Assembly: GCA_031290715.1 (NCBI GenBank) | Contig: JAITNA010000025.1 | Coordinates: forward strand, 1-11,344 | Direction: 5' to 3' | Source of the DNA: Eubacteriales Family XIII. Incertae Sedis bacterium | GTDB taxonomy: Bacteria > Bacillota > Clostridia > Peptostreptococcales > Anaerovoracaceae | DNA length: 11,344 bases | Shown: positions 1 to 5,509 of the stretch, piece after piece | How the letters are laid out: the number at the start of each line of letters is the position of its first letter | Position numbering within the stretch: position 1 is the first letter of the stretch | Program-made: the position numbers and the translations under genes | The notes under the pieces: generated by a model | What the model saw: only the letters and a program-made list of their open reading frames with translations | Databases searched by the model: none | What the model was told of the DNA's origin: nothing

Positions 1-59
1 TACCTTGCGGTAGACCTGATTTCGAGTCAGGCTCGTTATGACCACTTCGATACTCCTCC
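1..59 (-). tRNA. tRNA-Ser(CGA), 3' part cut off by window edge
   Basis: Read on the minus strand from 59 downwards, the sequence folds as the 5' part of a class II tRNA. It has a 7-nt acceptor strand GGAGGAG, a TCG/CGA D-stem around an AAGTGGTCATAA loop, a 5-bp anticodon stem CCTGA/TCAGG around loop CTCGAAA, and a long variable arm TACC-GCAA-GGTA. The anticodon is CGA (plus positions 22-24), which reads serine codon UCG. The long variable arm agrees with serine. The T-arm and 3' acceptor strand lie outside the window. What is seen is the base pairing; the amino acid follows from anticodon and class. Confidence 0.88.
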
Positions 60-105
60 GTATTCAATTTTGCTGCTTCAATACCGATTTCGAATCATAT
101 TTGTA

Positions 106-148
106 TGATTTCGAGTCAGCCCCGTTATGACCACTTCGATACTCCTCC
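106..148 (-). pseudogene. 5' half of a second tRNA-Ser gene, broken after the anticodon loop
   Basis: On the minus strand, 43 nt match the first 43 nt of the neighbouring tRNA-Ser(CGA) at 41 positions, from acceptor strand GGAGGAG through the anticodon loop CTCGAAA. The match stops at TCA, so the 3' side of the anticodon stem can form only three pairs, and no convincing T-arm follows. What follows instead is a short hairpin (ATCATA-CAAA-TATGAT) and a second copy of TCGAAATC. It cannot be a working tRNA as read. It may be the leftover of an element that integrated at a tRNA-Ser gene, since tyrosine integrases often cross over in the anticodon arm, or simply a decayed tandem copy. The two mismatches suggest it derives from a slightly different tRNA-Ser. 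Confidence 0.72.
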
Positions 149-195
149 GCGTCCGCGCCGCAAGCCGGGCCGCGTGTACCCCGCGTCCGCGCCGC
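147..195. repeat. 15-bp GC-rich direct repeat, two copies
   Basis: CCGCGTCCGCGCCGC occurs at 147-161 and again at 181-195, 34 bp apart, between the tRNA fragment and the insertion element. No gene or known site is recognised in 149-233. It may be a minor local duplication. Confidence 0.5.
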
Positions 196-233
196 GCAAA
201 TTTTATTATAAATGATTTTTCGGCCGGTGGCTA

Positions 234-259
234 CTCAAAATTTGCGATTCAAAAATTCA
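234..259. repeat. Left target-site duplication of the IS1202-type element (26 bp)
   Basis: These 26 bp, from CTCAAAATTTGCG to AAAAATTCA, recur without a mismatch at 3010-3035, directly outside the two terminal inverted repeats. Identity also extends by chance or shared ends to 233-261 versus 3009-3037. The IS1202 group is known for unusually long duplications, about 24-29 bp in the IS1202 subgroup, so the length fits the transposase found inside. Confidence 0.92.
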
Positions 260-283
260 TGTGAGACACAAATGATAATGTCT
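260..283 (+). repeat. Left terminal inverted repeat (IRL)
   Basis: The 24 bp TGT-GAGA-CACAAATGATAATGTCT match the reverse complement of 2986-3009 at 19 of 24 positions. Ends beginning TGT are usual for the IS1202 group. The CACAAATGATAATGTCT part is repeated 25 bp further in, which suggests transposase binding sites. Confidence 0.88.
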
Positions 284-308
284 TAATGAACCACAAATGA
301 AAATGTCT
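267..308 (+). repeat. Two direct copies of the 17-bp inner IR motif at the left end
   Basis: CACAAATGATAATGTCT (267-283) and CACAAATGAAAATGTCT (292-308) differ at one position and start 25 bp apart, about two and a half helical turns. The right end has one inverted copy (2986-3002, two mismatches to the first). I infer they are transposase binding sites, with the left end carrying an extra one; no clear second copy was found at the right end. Confidence 0.75.
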
Positions 309-337
309 GTGGTGGTGATGGGATGTTGCATTTGAAG

Positions 338-470
338 GACGCGGCTAAGCCGCGTCAGATAAGAACAGATGGCGCAGCCATCTGAACAGTTTAGGCCTTG
401 CGGCGGGCGTCCCTTGCGCCCGCCGCCCCCGCCGGCCATGAAAGTTCAATATCATAGGCTCATCGGCGGG
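338..470 (+). ncRNA. Array of four consecutive hairpins, candidate structured RNA or leader
   Basis: Four stem-loops follow one another in non-coding DNA upstream of the first passenger gene. Hairpin 1 (338-356): GACGCGGC/GCCGCGTC, loop TAA. Hairpin 2 (366-384): CAGATGGC/GCCATCTG, loop GCA. Hairpin 3 (400-426): GCGGCGGGCG/CGCCCGCCGC, a perfect 10-bp stem, loop TCCCTTG. Hairpin 4 (428-470): CCCGCCG/CGGCGGG enclosing an inner stem ATGA/TCAT with flanking GCC/GGC. CATCTG at 475-480 could also pair with CAGATG of hairpin 2. No U-run follows, so these are not ordinary terminators. The array ends about 30 nt before the SD of the 511-873 gene, so it could be that gene's 5' leader, a separate RNA, or a DNA-level structure used in transposition. 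I do not recognise it as a known RNA family; strand and function are inferred. Confidence 0.6.
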
Positions 471-510
471 CAAACATCTGAAAGCTGCAGGAACAGATAA
501 GGAGACGAAA

Positions 511-873
511 ATGGCAGAATACAGGCAAGTCAAGATATTAGTGGATTCAACACTCGCGGCAGCATACAAGGACACTTGCCATGCGGCGGGTACTTCAATG
601 GCAGAGGATCTGTCCCGGCACATGGCGGGATGTACAGGCAGTGCGACCGTCCGTACACAAATCCGAAATAAAAACAGGGATATGGGTACCCGCGGACGCA
701 GACGCAAGGCATCTATGGAGTCCGTGTTATTGCTGGGAACGATTTTGGACAGGGAGAGCGCATATATGGAGCGAATCCCCGATAATCTGCAAGGCGGGCC
801 CGCGTACGAATCCGCCGAAAAAACTGTGTCGGCGCTTGAACAGGCAATTGAGCTGTTGAACGAGGCGTTCTGA
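511..873 (+). CDS. Small hypothetical protein with ribbon-helix-helix-like N-terminus (passenger gene)
   Basis: This 120-aa frame starts at an ATG preceded by AAGGAG six bases upstream, a strong ribosome binding site. Residues 1-45 run VKILVD (a short strand), then a helix, then GTSMAEDLSRHM, the rhythm of a ribbon-helix-helix DNA-binding fold as in Arc/MetJ-like proteins. The middle (about 46-72) is very basic and Arg-rich, and the last 20 residues form an amphipathic acidic helix. Similar small proteins of unknown function are, as I recall, common in mobile regions of Clostridia. It lies inside the IS1202-type element, between two structured non-coding stretches, and reads in the same direction as the transposase. 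A role in binding the element's own ends or repressing the transposase is possible but only inferred. Confidence 0.75.
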   Translation: MAEYRQVKILVDSTLAAAYKDTCHAAGTSMAEDLSRHMAGCTGSATVRTQIRNKNRDMGTRGRRRKASMESVLLLGTILDRESAYMERIPDNLQGGPAYESAEKTVSALEQAIELLNEAF

Positions 874-882
874 GGCCTATGG

Positions 883-968
883 TACTATTCCGGGCGACTT
901 GGGCGAATGCGGGGGGATTTCCCCCGGGAAATGCTGAGATGCCGACAAGTACTCCCGGAATGGCAGTA
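883..968 (+). other. Nested 86-nt hairpin between passenger gene and transposase
   Basis: Complementary blocks pair in nested order: TACT (883-886) with AGTA (965-968), ATTCCGGG (887-894) with CCCGGAAT (954-961), ACTTG (897-901) with CAAGT (946-950), GGC (902-904) with GCC (941-943), and GGGGG (within 911-916) with CCCCC (921-925) around ATTT. Short bulges separate the stems. No T-run follows, so it is not a canonical terminator, although it could slow read-through into the transposase. The apical G-rich/C-rich stem is itself strong. It could act as RNA, as a transcription attenuator, or as folded single-stranded DNA; the sequence does not decide. Confidence 0.6.
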
Positions 969-1045
969 TGACACAGTAGATAAATAGAAACATCTACGAA
1001 GCATTTAATGGTAGCATTGCCTTATCAAGAAATGAGGTGATGCAA

Positions 1046-2449
1046 ATGGGAAAGGCGGAACTGACAATGGCAGAACAAAAGAAGTATGACGTTATCAAAA
1101 GCATTGTCGATCATGGCGGGAACAAAAATCGGGCAGTGATTGACCTTGGATGCAGCAGGCGAACTGTGGATCGGCTTGTGTCCGGATACAAACAATGCGG
1201 GAAGGCTTTCTTCCCGCACAAGAACAAAGGGCGAAAACCGGCGACGCAAATACCCGACAAAACAAAGAAGGACATTTTGGATTTGTACAATGCCAAATAC
1301 TATGATGTATCCTATGCGTTTTTCAGGGAATTGCTCGAAAAGCACGAGGGCATTTTTGTCTCGGCAGGCACGATAAGGAATATTTTGATGGCTGAATATA
1401 TCCTGTCGCCGCGGGCGAATCGCAAGACCATCAAAGACACCAAAAAAGCGCTTGAAATGAAAGCTGCCGAAATCAAGTCAACGCGGATTCTGAATGACAT
1501 CCACAGAAAGCTTGTGAGTATTGAGGATGCCCATCCCCGACGGCCCAGAAGCGCCAATTTTGGAGAGGAACTGCAAATGGATGCATCCGTCTATGCTTGG
1601 TTTGGGGGGATAGATGCCCACCTTCATGCGGCAATAGACGATGCCACCGGTAATATTGTAGGCATGTATTTCGATTGGCAGGAAACCCTGCATGGATATT
1701 ACCATGTATTTGGGCAGATTCTCAAGAATCATGGCATCCCCTACAAATTCCGAACAGACAAAAGAACGGTGTTTGAATACAAGCGCAGGGGTTCGACCCG
1801 TACGGAAGAAGATACCTACACGCAATTTGCCTACGCCTGCAAACAGCTCGGGGTAGGCATTGAAACCACCAGTATCCCCCAGGGAAAGGGGCGGATAGAA
1901 CGACTCTTTGAAACATTGCAAGGACGCCTGCCAATCCTTTTCAGGCTGGCAGGCATCAACACCATCGAGGCAGCAAATGAATTCCTAGGTTCCTACATCG
2001 AAGAGTTCAATGCTAAATTCGGCCTCGGTCTAAATGGTATTCCTTCCGTGTTCGAAACACAACCATCTAATGAAAAAATCAATCTGACACTTGCCGTCCT
2101 CACAGAAAGGAAGATGGACGCCGGCCATGCGATCAGTTTTTTCAAGAAGTATTACAGGCTTATCGGAGAAAATGGGCAGCCTGTATTCTTCCGCAAAGGG
2201 ACGACAGGATTGGTTGTCAAAGCGTTTGATGGCAGTATGTACTTTCAGGTTGATGAACAGATATTTGCATTGGAACAGATACCCTTGCGAACGGCGGCAT
2301 CCAAAGACTTCACTGCCGCGCCTATGCAAGAAGAACAACGAAAACCGTACATACCCGCGCCTTCGCACCCTTGGAAAACCGCCAATTTTGAAAAATTCGC
2401 AAGAAGCCAACGGCATCGCATAGGTTCGGATATACCGACAGCGGGATAG
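1046..2449 (+). CDS. IS1202-type (ISNCY family) DDE transposase
   Basis: This 467-aa protein catalyses cutting and joining of the element's ends. The start at ATG 1046 is preferred because GAGGTG (1034-1039) lies six bases upstream; in-frame GTG 1037 and ATG 1040 overlap that ribosome binding site. The N-terminus (about 1-50) is a helix-turn-helix with GNKNRAVIDLGCSRRTVDRL, as in this group. The DDE catalytic core has D179 in LQMDAS, D238 in FRTDKR and E285 in KGRIERLFETLQ; the KGR.ER context is typical for the integrase-like fold. A beta-rich C-terminal region follows. The frame is intact and ends 26 bp before the next passenger gene. The terminal repeats starting TGT and the 26-bp target duplication agree with the family assignment. 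Confidence 0.93.
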   Translation: MGKAELTMAEQKKYDVIKSIVDHGGNKNRAVIDLGCSRRTVDRLVSGYKQCGKAFFPHKNKGRKPATQIPDKTKKDILDLYNAKYYDVSYAFFRELLEKHEGIFVSAGTIRNILMAEYILSPRANRKTIKDTKKALEMKAAEIKSTRILNDIHRKLVSIEDAHPRRPRSANFGEELQMDASVYAWFGGIDAHLHAAIDDATGNIVGMYFDWQETLHGYYHVFGQILKNHGIPYKFRTDKRTVFEYKRRGSTRTEEDTYTQFAYACKQLGVGIETTSIPQGKGRIERLFETLQGRLPILFRLAGINTIEAANEFLGSYIEEFNAKFGLGLNGIPSVFETQPSNEKINLTLAVLTERKMDAGHAISFFKKYYRLIGENGQPVFFRKGTTGLVVKAFDGSMYFQVDEQIFALEQIPLRTAASKDFTAAPMQEEQRKPYIPAPSHPWKTANFEKFARSQRHRIGSDIPTAG

Positions 2450-2475
2450 ATCGCACAGAAATGGAGGGCGTTAAG

Positions 2476-2889
2476 ATGATACAGGCAAAACATTATACAG
2501 AGGAACTGATGGCCTGCGATTGGTTCGATATCACCGAGGAATACGAAGATCTTCTGCAGGAATGGTATGGCGATTCATCTGCGGCATACAGCACTGACGA
2601 CGATGACTTCGCGGACTCATTTCGCGCACTGACAAAGAACTACCGCTTCTGGCATTTCGATGAAAAGCCCATGACTTCTTACGAAAGACTTCGAGCCCGC
2701 TACAATGCACTGCTCGACTTGCATTTAGGCCTCGTCGGACTTTACAAAGATTTCTGTGCTGCCCATAAGGAAGCCGCAGCACCGCGCGATAACGGACAGC
2801 GTAGAATCATCTCTGCTGATATCAAAGGCGGATGCAAACCTAACGAAGAAAGGGGGATATCGCATATCAATGGTGAATCCGTTGCATAA
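2476..2889 (+). CDS. Hypothetical acidic protein (passenger gene downstream of transposase)
   Basis: I do not recognise this 137-aa protein. The start at ATG 2476 is chosen because GGAGGG (2463-2468) sits seven bases upstream; the in-frame ATG at 2461 overlaps that ribosome binding site and would add five residues. The N-terminal half is strongly acidic, with EEYEDLLQEW and a run of four aspartates, and rich in Trp, Tyr and Phe. The middle (about 75-105) looks helical (YERLRARYNALLDLHLGLVGLY). The C-terminal 30 residues are basic and probably flexible. It begins only 26 bp after the transposase stop, so it is probably co-transcribed. It has no signal peptide or membrane segment. A transposition helper or regulator is conceivable, but only from position. 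Confidence 0.7.
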   Translation: MIQAKHYTEELMACDWFDITEEYEDLLQEWYGDSSAAYSTDDDDFADSFRALTKNYRFWHFDEKPMTSYERLRARYNALLDLHLGLVGLYKDFCAAHKEAAAPRDNGQRRIISADIKGGCKPNEERGISHINGESVA

Positions 2890-2897
2890 ATATCTGT

Positions 2898-2934
2898 CGG
2901 CATCCGCTATCCTTTTATGGAAAGGCGGATGCCG
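2898..2934 (+). other. Hairpin with perfect 10-bp stem near the right end of the element
   Basis: CGGCATCCGC (2898-2907) pairs fully with GCGGATGCCG (2925-2934). The 17-nt loop can form an inner stem CTTT/AAAG around TATGG. It starts eight bases after the stop codon of the second passenger gene. The expected place for a terminator is right, but no T-tract follows on either strand, so it is at best an RNA 3'-end stabiliser or a DNA structure. Its right arm repeats AAAGGCGGATGC found at 2824-2835. Confidence 0.6.
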
Positions 2935-2985
2935 CAGGCAACCAAACAACCAGTATTTTCCGTGCTTATGTTAAGCTGGTTTTTG

Positions 2986-3009
2986 AGACAAAATCATTTG
3001 TGCTTGACA
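2986..3009 (-). repeat. Right terminal inverted repeat (IRR)
   Basis: The reverse complement begins TGT-CAAG-CACAAATGATTTTGTCT and matches the left end at 19 of 24 positions; the mismatches cluster at positions 4, 6-7 and 18-19. The last six bases on the plus strand are TTGACA, a consensus -35 hexamer pointing out of the element. Confidence 0.88.
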
Positions 3010-3035
3010 CTCAAAATTTGCGATTCAAAAATTCA
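3010..3035. repeat. Right target-site duplication of the IS1202-type element (26 bp)
   Basis: It is identical to 234-259 and abuts the outer base of the right inverted repeat. It belongs to an AT-rich repeated tract: GATTCAAAAATTCAT (3022-3036) is followed directly by GATTCAAAAATTCA (3037-3050). The stretch 3036-3098 to the next gene holds only this tract and two copies of CCCATCAAA; no gene is seen there. Confidence 0.92.
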
Positions 3036-3098
3036 TGATTCAAAAATTCAAAAATTAACCCATCAAACCCATCAAAAATCACAACGCGCCGCAAGTCC

Positions 3099-3572
3099 TC
3101 ACCCGCCAACCTGTTTCTTCGCGTCCTCGCGGCGTTTGCTGTCAAATGCACGGCGCGTTTTTACGCGTTCGTACAGCGCCCTGTCCTCTTCCGTTTCCGG
3201 CTCATAGGGCGGCACCGGCGTGGGACGGCCGCTTTCGGACAAGGCGACCATCGTAAAGAAGGCTTCCAAGGCGCGGCGTTTGCCATCCTCCAGAAAAAGG
3301 TTTTCCACATCGACGGTGACATAGACCTCCATTGAGGTCGTGCCGACATAGACGATCCGGCCGGTGCAGGTCAGAAAATTCCCCACATGCACGGGATGAA
3401 GGAATTGCAATTCATCCACACGGGCCGTGACGACATTCTTCCGCGCGTACTGGACGGCCGTACTGCCGGCCGCGGTGTCCATGATCTTCATGATCTCCCC
3501 GCCGTGGATGTTGCCGAAAATATTGGCCTGACTGGGTTGCATGGACATTGCGATGGTGAGCGTTGTATTCAT
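3099..3572 (-). CDS. Acyl-CoA thioesterase, hotdog fold (YciA/YkhA-like)
   Basis: This 157-aa protein probably hydrolyses acyl-CoA thioesters to free acid and coenzyme A in the cytoplasm. Residues 11-36 carry the family signature: N17, FGNIHGG (HGG at 23-25) and MD (D32), the region that forms the active site at the hotdog dimer interface. The rest has the usual hotdog strands (VVTARVDELQF, VGNFLTCTGRI, EVYVTVDVE). The C-terminal 45 residues are charged and probably flexible. AAAGGAA lies a few bases upstream of the ATG. It is the last gene of the minus-strand run, 22 bp after tmcAL, so probably co-transcribed; coaD a few genes upstream makes a coenzyme A link possible but not demonstrated. 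Substrate range cannot be told from sequence. Confidence 0.88.
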   Translation of the reverse strand: MNTTLTIAMSMQPSQANIFGNIHGGEIMKIMDTAAGSTAVQYARKNVVTARVDELQFLHPVHVGNFLTCTGRIVYVGTTSMEVYVTVDVENLFLEDGKRRALEAFFTMVALSESGRPTPVPPYEPETEEDRALYERVKTRRAFDSKRREDAKKQVGG

Positions 3573-3594
3573 GGCGTGTTCCTTTCTTCAATAT

Positions 3595-4887
3595 CTATGA
3601 GAATGTTCTGACCGGCTCCGGATTATAGCGAAAACCGGCAAGCGATCCATAGGCGAGCGTGCGGTAAAGCTTGTCGGCGCGGACGCCGAGCCCGACCGTT
3701 CTCCGCGCGGCCGCAAGATCGTCACGGCTGCGGGAAAGATGATCATACACGATTGTATCAATAATATCCCGTTTTTTTCTTTTGATCTCACGCAGGAGCT
3801 GTGCGCCGGCCGGCCCGAATGCGAGGACGCGCGCGGGAATCGGCTCCGTCAGGGCGGCGTTCACATCCGCTTTCGTGAGCCGCATCGCCGCGTGGAGAAT
3901 CAGGCGCCGAATGCGTGTTTCCGTATAACGTTTGGATTTCGTTTTTGCAATCAGCTCCTCGTAATCCTCCGCGGACGCCGCCGCGCGGAGCAAACGGTTT
4001 TCAAGCCCCTCGCCCGCCGCGTATAGTTCAGCCGCTTCCCCTCCGTCCATCGAAAGCAGCGAGTGGATGGCCGGCGTGAACAAAGCCGCGGGCAAGAGGA
4101 TATCGCCATCCCCCAACCCGGACTCCCCCAAGCCGGATATTTCAGGCAGCAGCGGCTTCAGCACAGCCGCCGCCGCGGGCGGCAAATAGGACAGAGCTTC
4201 CTCAAACCGGCCGCGCCGCAGCAACTCGCGGATGGCCCCTGCCCCGGCAAATCCCGCGGACACAGCGGATGTAAATAAGGATGAAGATGAGGATGAGGAC
4301 AGGGTGGACCCGATTCGCGGGACAGGAACAACATCAACAGCGTCCGCGGAGGAAAGCAAACTGATCTGTTTCAGATACTCGACCGCGAGGATATCGTTCG
4401 GATGATCGAGCAAAGCGGCGGCATCCTCGCCGAGCGTTTCGGCGACGGCCGACCTTCTGGCGGCGGGATAGGAAACGCCGGCCTTCATCCGATTTGCCAT
4501 CTCCCGGGAAAAGGCCGCGCTTTCGCCGGCAAGCGCGCCGGCCACACGCCGAAGCCCGGAGGGCGACCCGCTTTCGCTCCCGAAAGCGATCGCGTCCGCG
4601 CATCCAAGCCCAAGCAGCATGCGAATCCCGCCGTGCGCAAAATTCGCGGCACCCGTCGCCGCGTAGACAAAAGGCAGTTCGAGTACGAGGTCCATCCCGT
4701 TTCGGACTGCCATTTCCGCTCTGTGATATTTGCCGATCAGCGCCGGCTCGCCCCGCTGTACGAAAGGCCCGCTCATCACGCAAACGGCGCGATCCGCGCC
4801 GGCAAGCCGCTTCGCCTCATTCAGACAATAAAGATGCCCCTTGTGAAACGGATTGTATTCGGCGATCACGCCTACGGTTTTGCTCAT
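3595..4887 (-). CDS. tmcAL: tRNA(Met) cytidine acetate ligase TmcAL (YlbM family)
   Basis: The 430-aa protein belongs to the TmcAL family, which uses ATP and acetate to acetylate the wobble cytidine (ac4C34) of elongator tRNA-Met. The N-terminus GVIAEYNPFHKGH (6-18) is the nucleotidyltransferase signature with the HxGH motif, followed by MSGPFVQRGEPA and the family block DLVLELPFVYA. The C-terminal half carries the conserved TETRIRRLILHA-type helix. It is slightly longer than the usual 390-410 residues, partly because of a stretch near residues 198-208 (STLSSSSSSSLF) encoded by repeated serine codons (plus 4270-4305). The neighbours are a coiled-coil gene 30 bp upstream and a thioesterase 22 bp downstream; linkage to coaD is usual in Clostridia. 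The ribosome binding site is weak (GGTGA). Confidence 0.93.
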   Translation of the reverse strand: MSKTVGVIAEYNPFHKGHLYCLNEAKRLAGADRAVCVMSGPFVQRGEPALIGKYHRAEMAVRNGMDLVLELPFVYAATGAANFAHGGIRMLLGLGCADAIAFGSESGSPSGLRRVAGALAGESAAFSREMANRMKAGVSYPAARRSAVAETLGEDAAALLDHPNDILAVEYLKQISLLSSADAVDVVPVPRIGSTLSSSSSSSLFTSAVSAGFAGAGAIRELLRRGRFEEALSYLPPAAAAVLKPLLPEISGLGESGLGDGDILLPAALFTPAIHSLLSMDGGEAAELYAAGEGLENRLLRAAASAEDYEELIAKTKSKRYTETRIRRLILHAAMRLTKADVNAALTEPIPARVLAFGPAGAQLLREIKRKKRDIIDTIVYDHLSRSRDDLAAARRTVGLGVRADKLYRTLAYGSLAGFRYNPEPVRTFS

Positions 4888-4917
4888 CCGTTCACCGCGC
4901 GAAACAGGACGGGGGCG

Positions 4918-5442
4918 TCATTCGTCCATCTGCGTCCGGTAAGCCAGCTCCTTGATCTCGTTGCGATTTTCCACGAGCCGATCGCTGATGCCGTCAAACG
5001 TGTGCTGCAGATTTTTAAACATATCCCCGAAATACTGCCCGTTCAAATACTCCATTTTTTCCTGGAAATCAAACAGCACCTTGTCGATATAATCATACGT
5101 GCTCATCTTCAATTGTTTCGCGCCGGACGACGCGCTTTCCTCGATGTCTTTCGAGCGCTGCTTGGCCCGCGTCGTGATCTCATTTTGATCGACGAGAATT
5201 TCGGCCCGCTGTTCCGCGTCCCGAATAATGGTTTCGTATTCTTCCTTCGCATCGTTGAGGATACGCTCACGTTCGTCCTTGATGAACTGCGCCTGCTGAA
5301 TCTCATCGGGCAACGCCTTCCTGAGGTCGTCGACAATTTCGAGCAGTTCGGCCTTATCGACCATGATCTTGTTTGTCAGCGGCACGCCGCCTGCGGTATC
5401 GCAAATCTCTTCGATCTCTTCCAGCAAATCCAAAACTTTCAT
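4918..5442 (-). CDS. Conserved coiled-coil protein of unknown function
   Basis: This 174-aa protein is soluble and largely helical. Residues 28-110 are a long charged coiled coil rich in Glu, Arg, Lys and Ala, containing ERILNDAKEEYETIIRDAEQRAE, a pattern shared with F-/V-type ATPase stalk subunits and DivIVA-like proteins. The N-terminus is a short acidic helix and the C-terminus (about 120-174) a second amphipathic segment. Automatic annotation often calls such genes ATPase subunit or cell-division initiation protein, but no membrane anchor or DivIVA N-terminal motif is visible, so I do not adopt either name. A gene of this kind between coaD and tmcAL is common in Clostridia. A good GGAGG lies 8 bases before the ATG, and an extended -10 promoter (5498-5506) precedes it. 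Confidence 0.8.
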   Translation of the reverse strand: MKVLDLLEEIEEICDTAGGVPLTNKIMVDKAELLEIVDDLRKALPDEIQQAQFIKDERERILNDAKEEYETIIRDAEQRAEILVDQNEITTRAKQRSKDIEESASSGAKQLKMSTYDYIDKVLFDFQEKMEYLNGQYFGDMFKNLQHTFDGISDRLVENRNEIKELAYRTQMDE

Positions 5443-5497
5443 GAAACAACCTCCGACGCACGTCTTTCTCTCTTTTTACAATAAAATAACTACGCTG

Positions 5498-5506
5498 ATT
5501 ATACCA
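5498..5506 (-). promoter_or_regulatory. Extended -10 promoter for the coiled-coil gene and tmcAL
   Basis: On the minus strand the 67-bp gap after coaD contains TGGTATAAT, a consensus -10 with the TG extension. A poor -35 (GCGGCA, 5521-5526) sits 17 bp upstream, which extended -10 promoters tolerate. The -10 lies about 56 bp before the start codon. It would let the last three genes be transcribed apart from recG-rsmD-coaD. Confidence 0.6.
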
Positions 5507-5509
5507 CAC

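Larger units (their letters stand above)
260..3009 (+). mobile_element. IS1202-type (ISNCY) insertion element with two passenger genes
   Basis: A complete 2750-bp element is bounded by inverted repeats starting TGT (260-283) and ending ACA (2986-3009), with a perfect 26-bp direct repeat outside each end. It encodes one intact DDE transposase of the IS1202 group (1046-2449), flanked by a small gene on each side (511-873 and 2476-2889), all on the plus strand. Three stem-loop regions fill the non-coding parts. Plain IS1202-type elements are, from family knowledge, around 1.4-1.8 kb, so about 1 kb here is extra cargo. Intact ends, an unmutated duplication and an open transposase frame point to a recent insertion. 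It lies just downstream of the last gene of the core operon and does not interrupt a gene. Confidence 0.9.

Noticed and set aside
338..470. CRISPR array or rho-independent terminators
   Set aside because: The four hairpins have different sequences and spacing, so they are not CRISPR repeats, and none is followed by a T-run.
260..3009. Toxin-antitoxin or defence island made of the two small genes
   Set aside because: No toxin, nuclease or known antitoxin motif is visible. Position within the transposon is the only link, so this is left as a possibility in the findings rather than annotated.
3009..3050. A dif/Xer recombination site at the insertion point
   Set aside because: Some relatives of this IS group insert beside Xer sites, but the AT-rich tract here does not show the paired XerC/XerD arms.
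4402..5484. A 360-codon open frame on the plus strand
   Set aside because: It runs opposite to tmcAL and the coiled-coil gene and has no recognisable domain or ribosome binding site.
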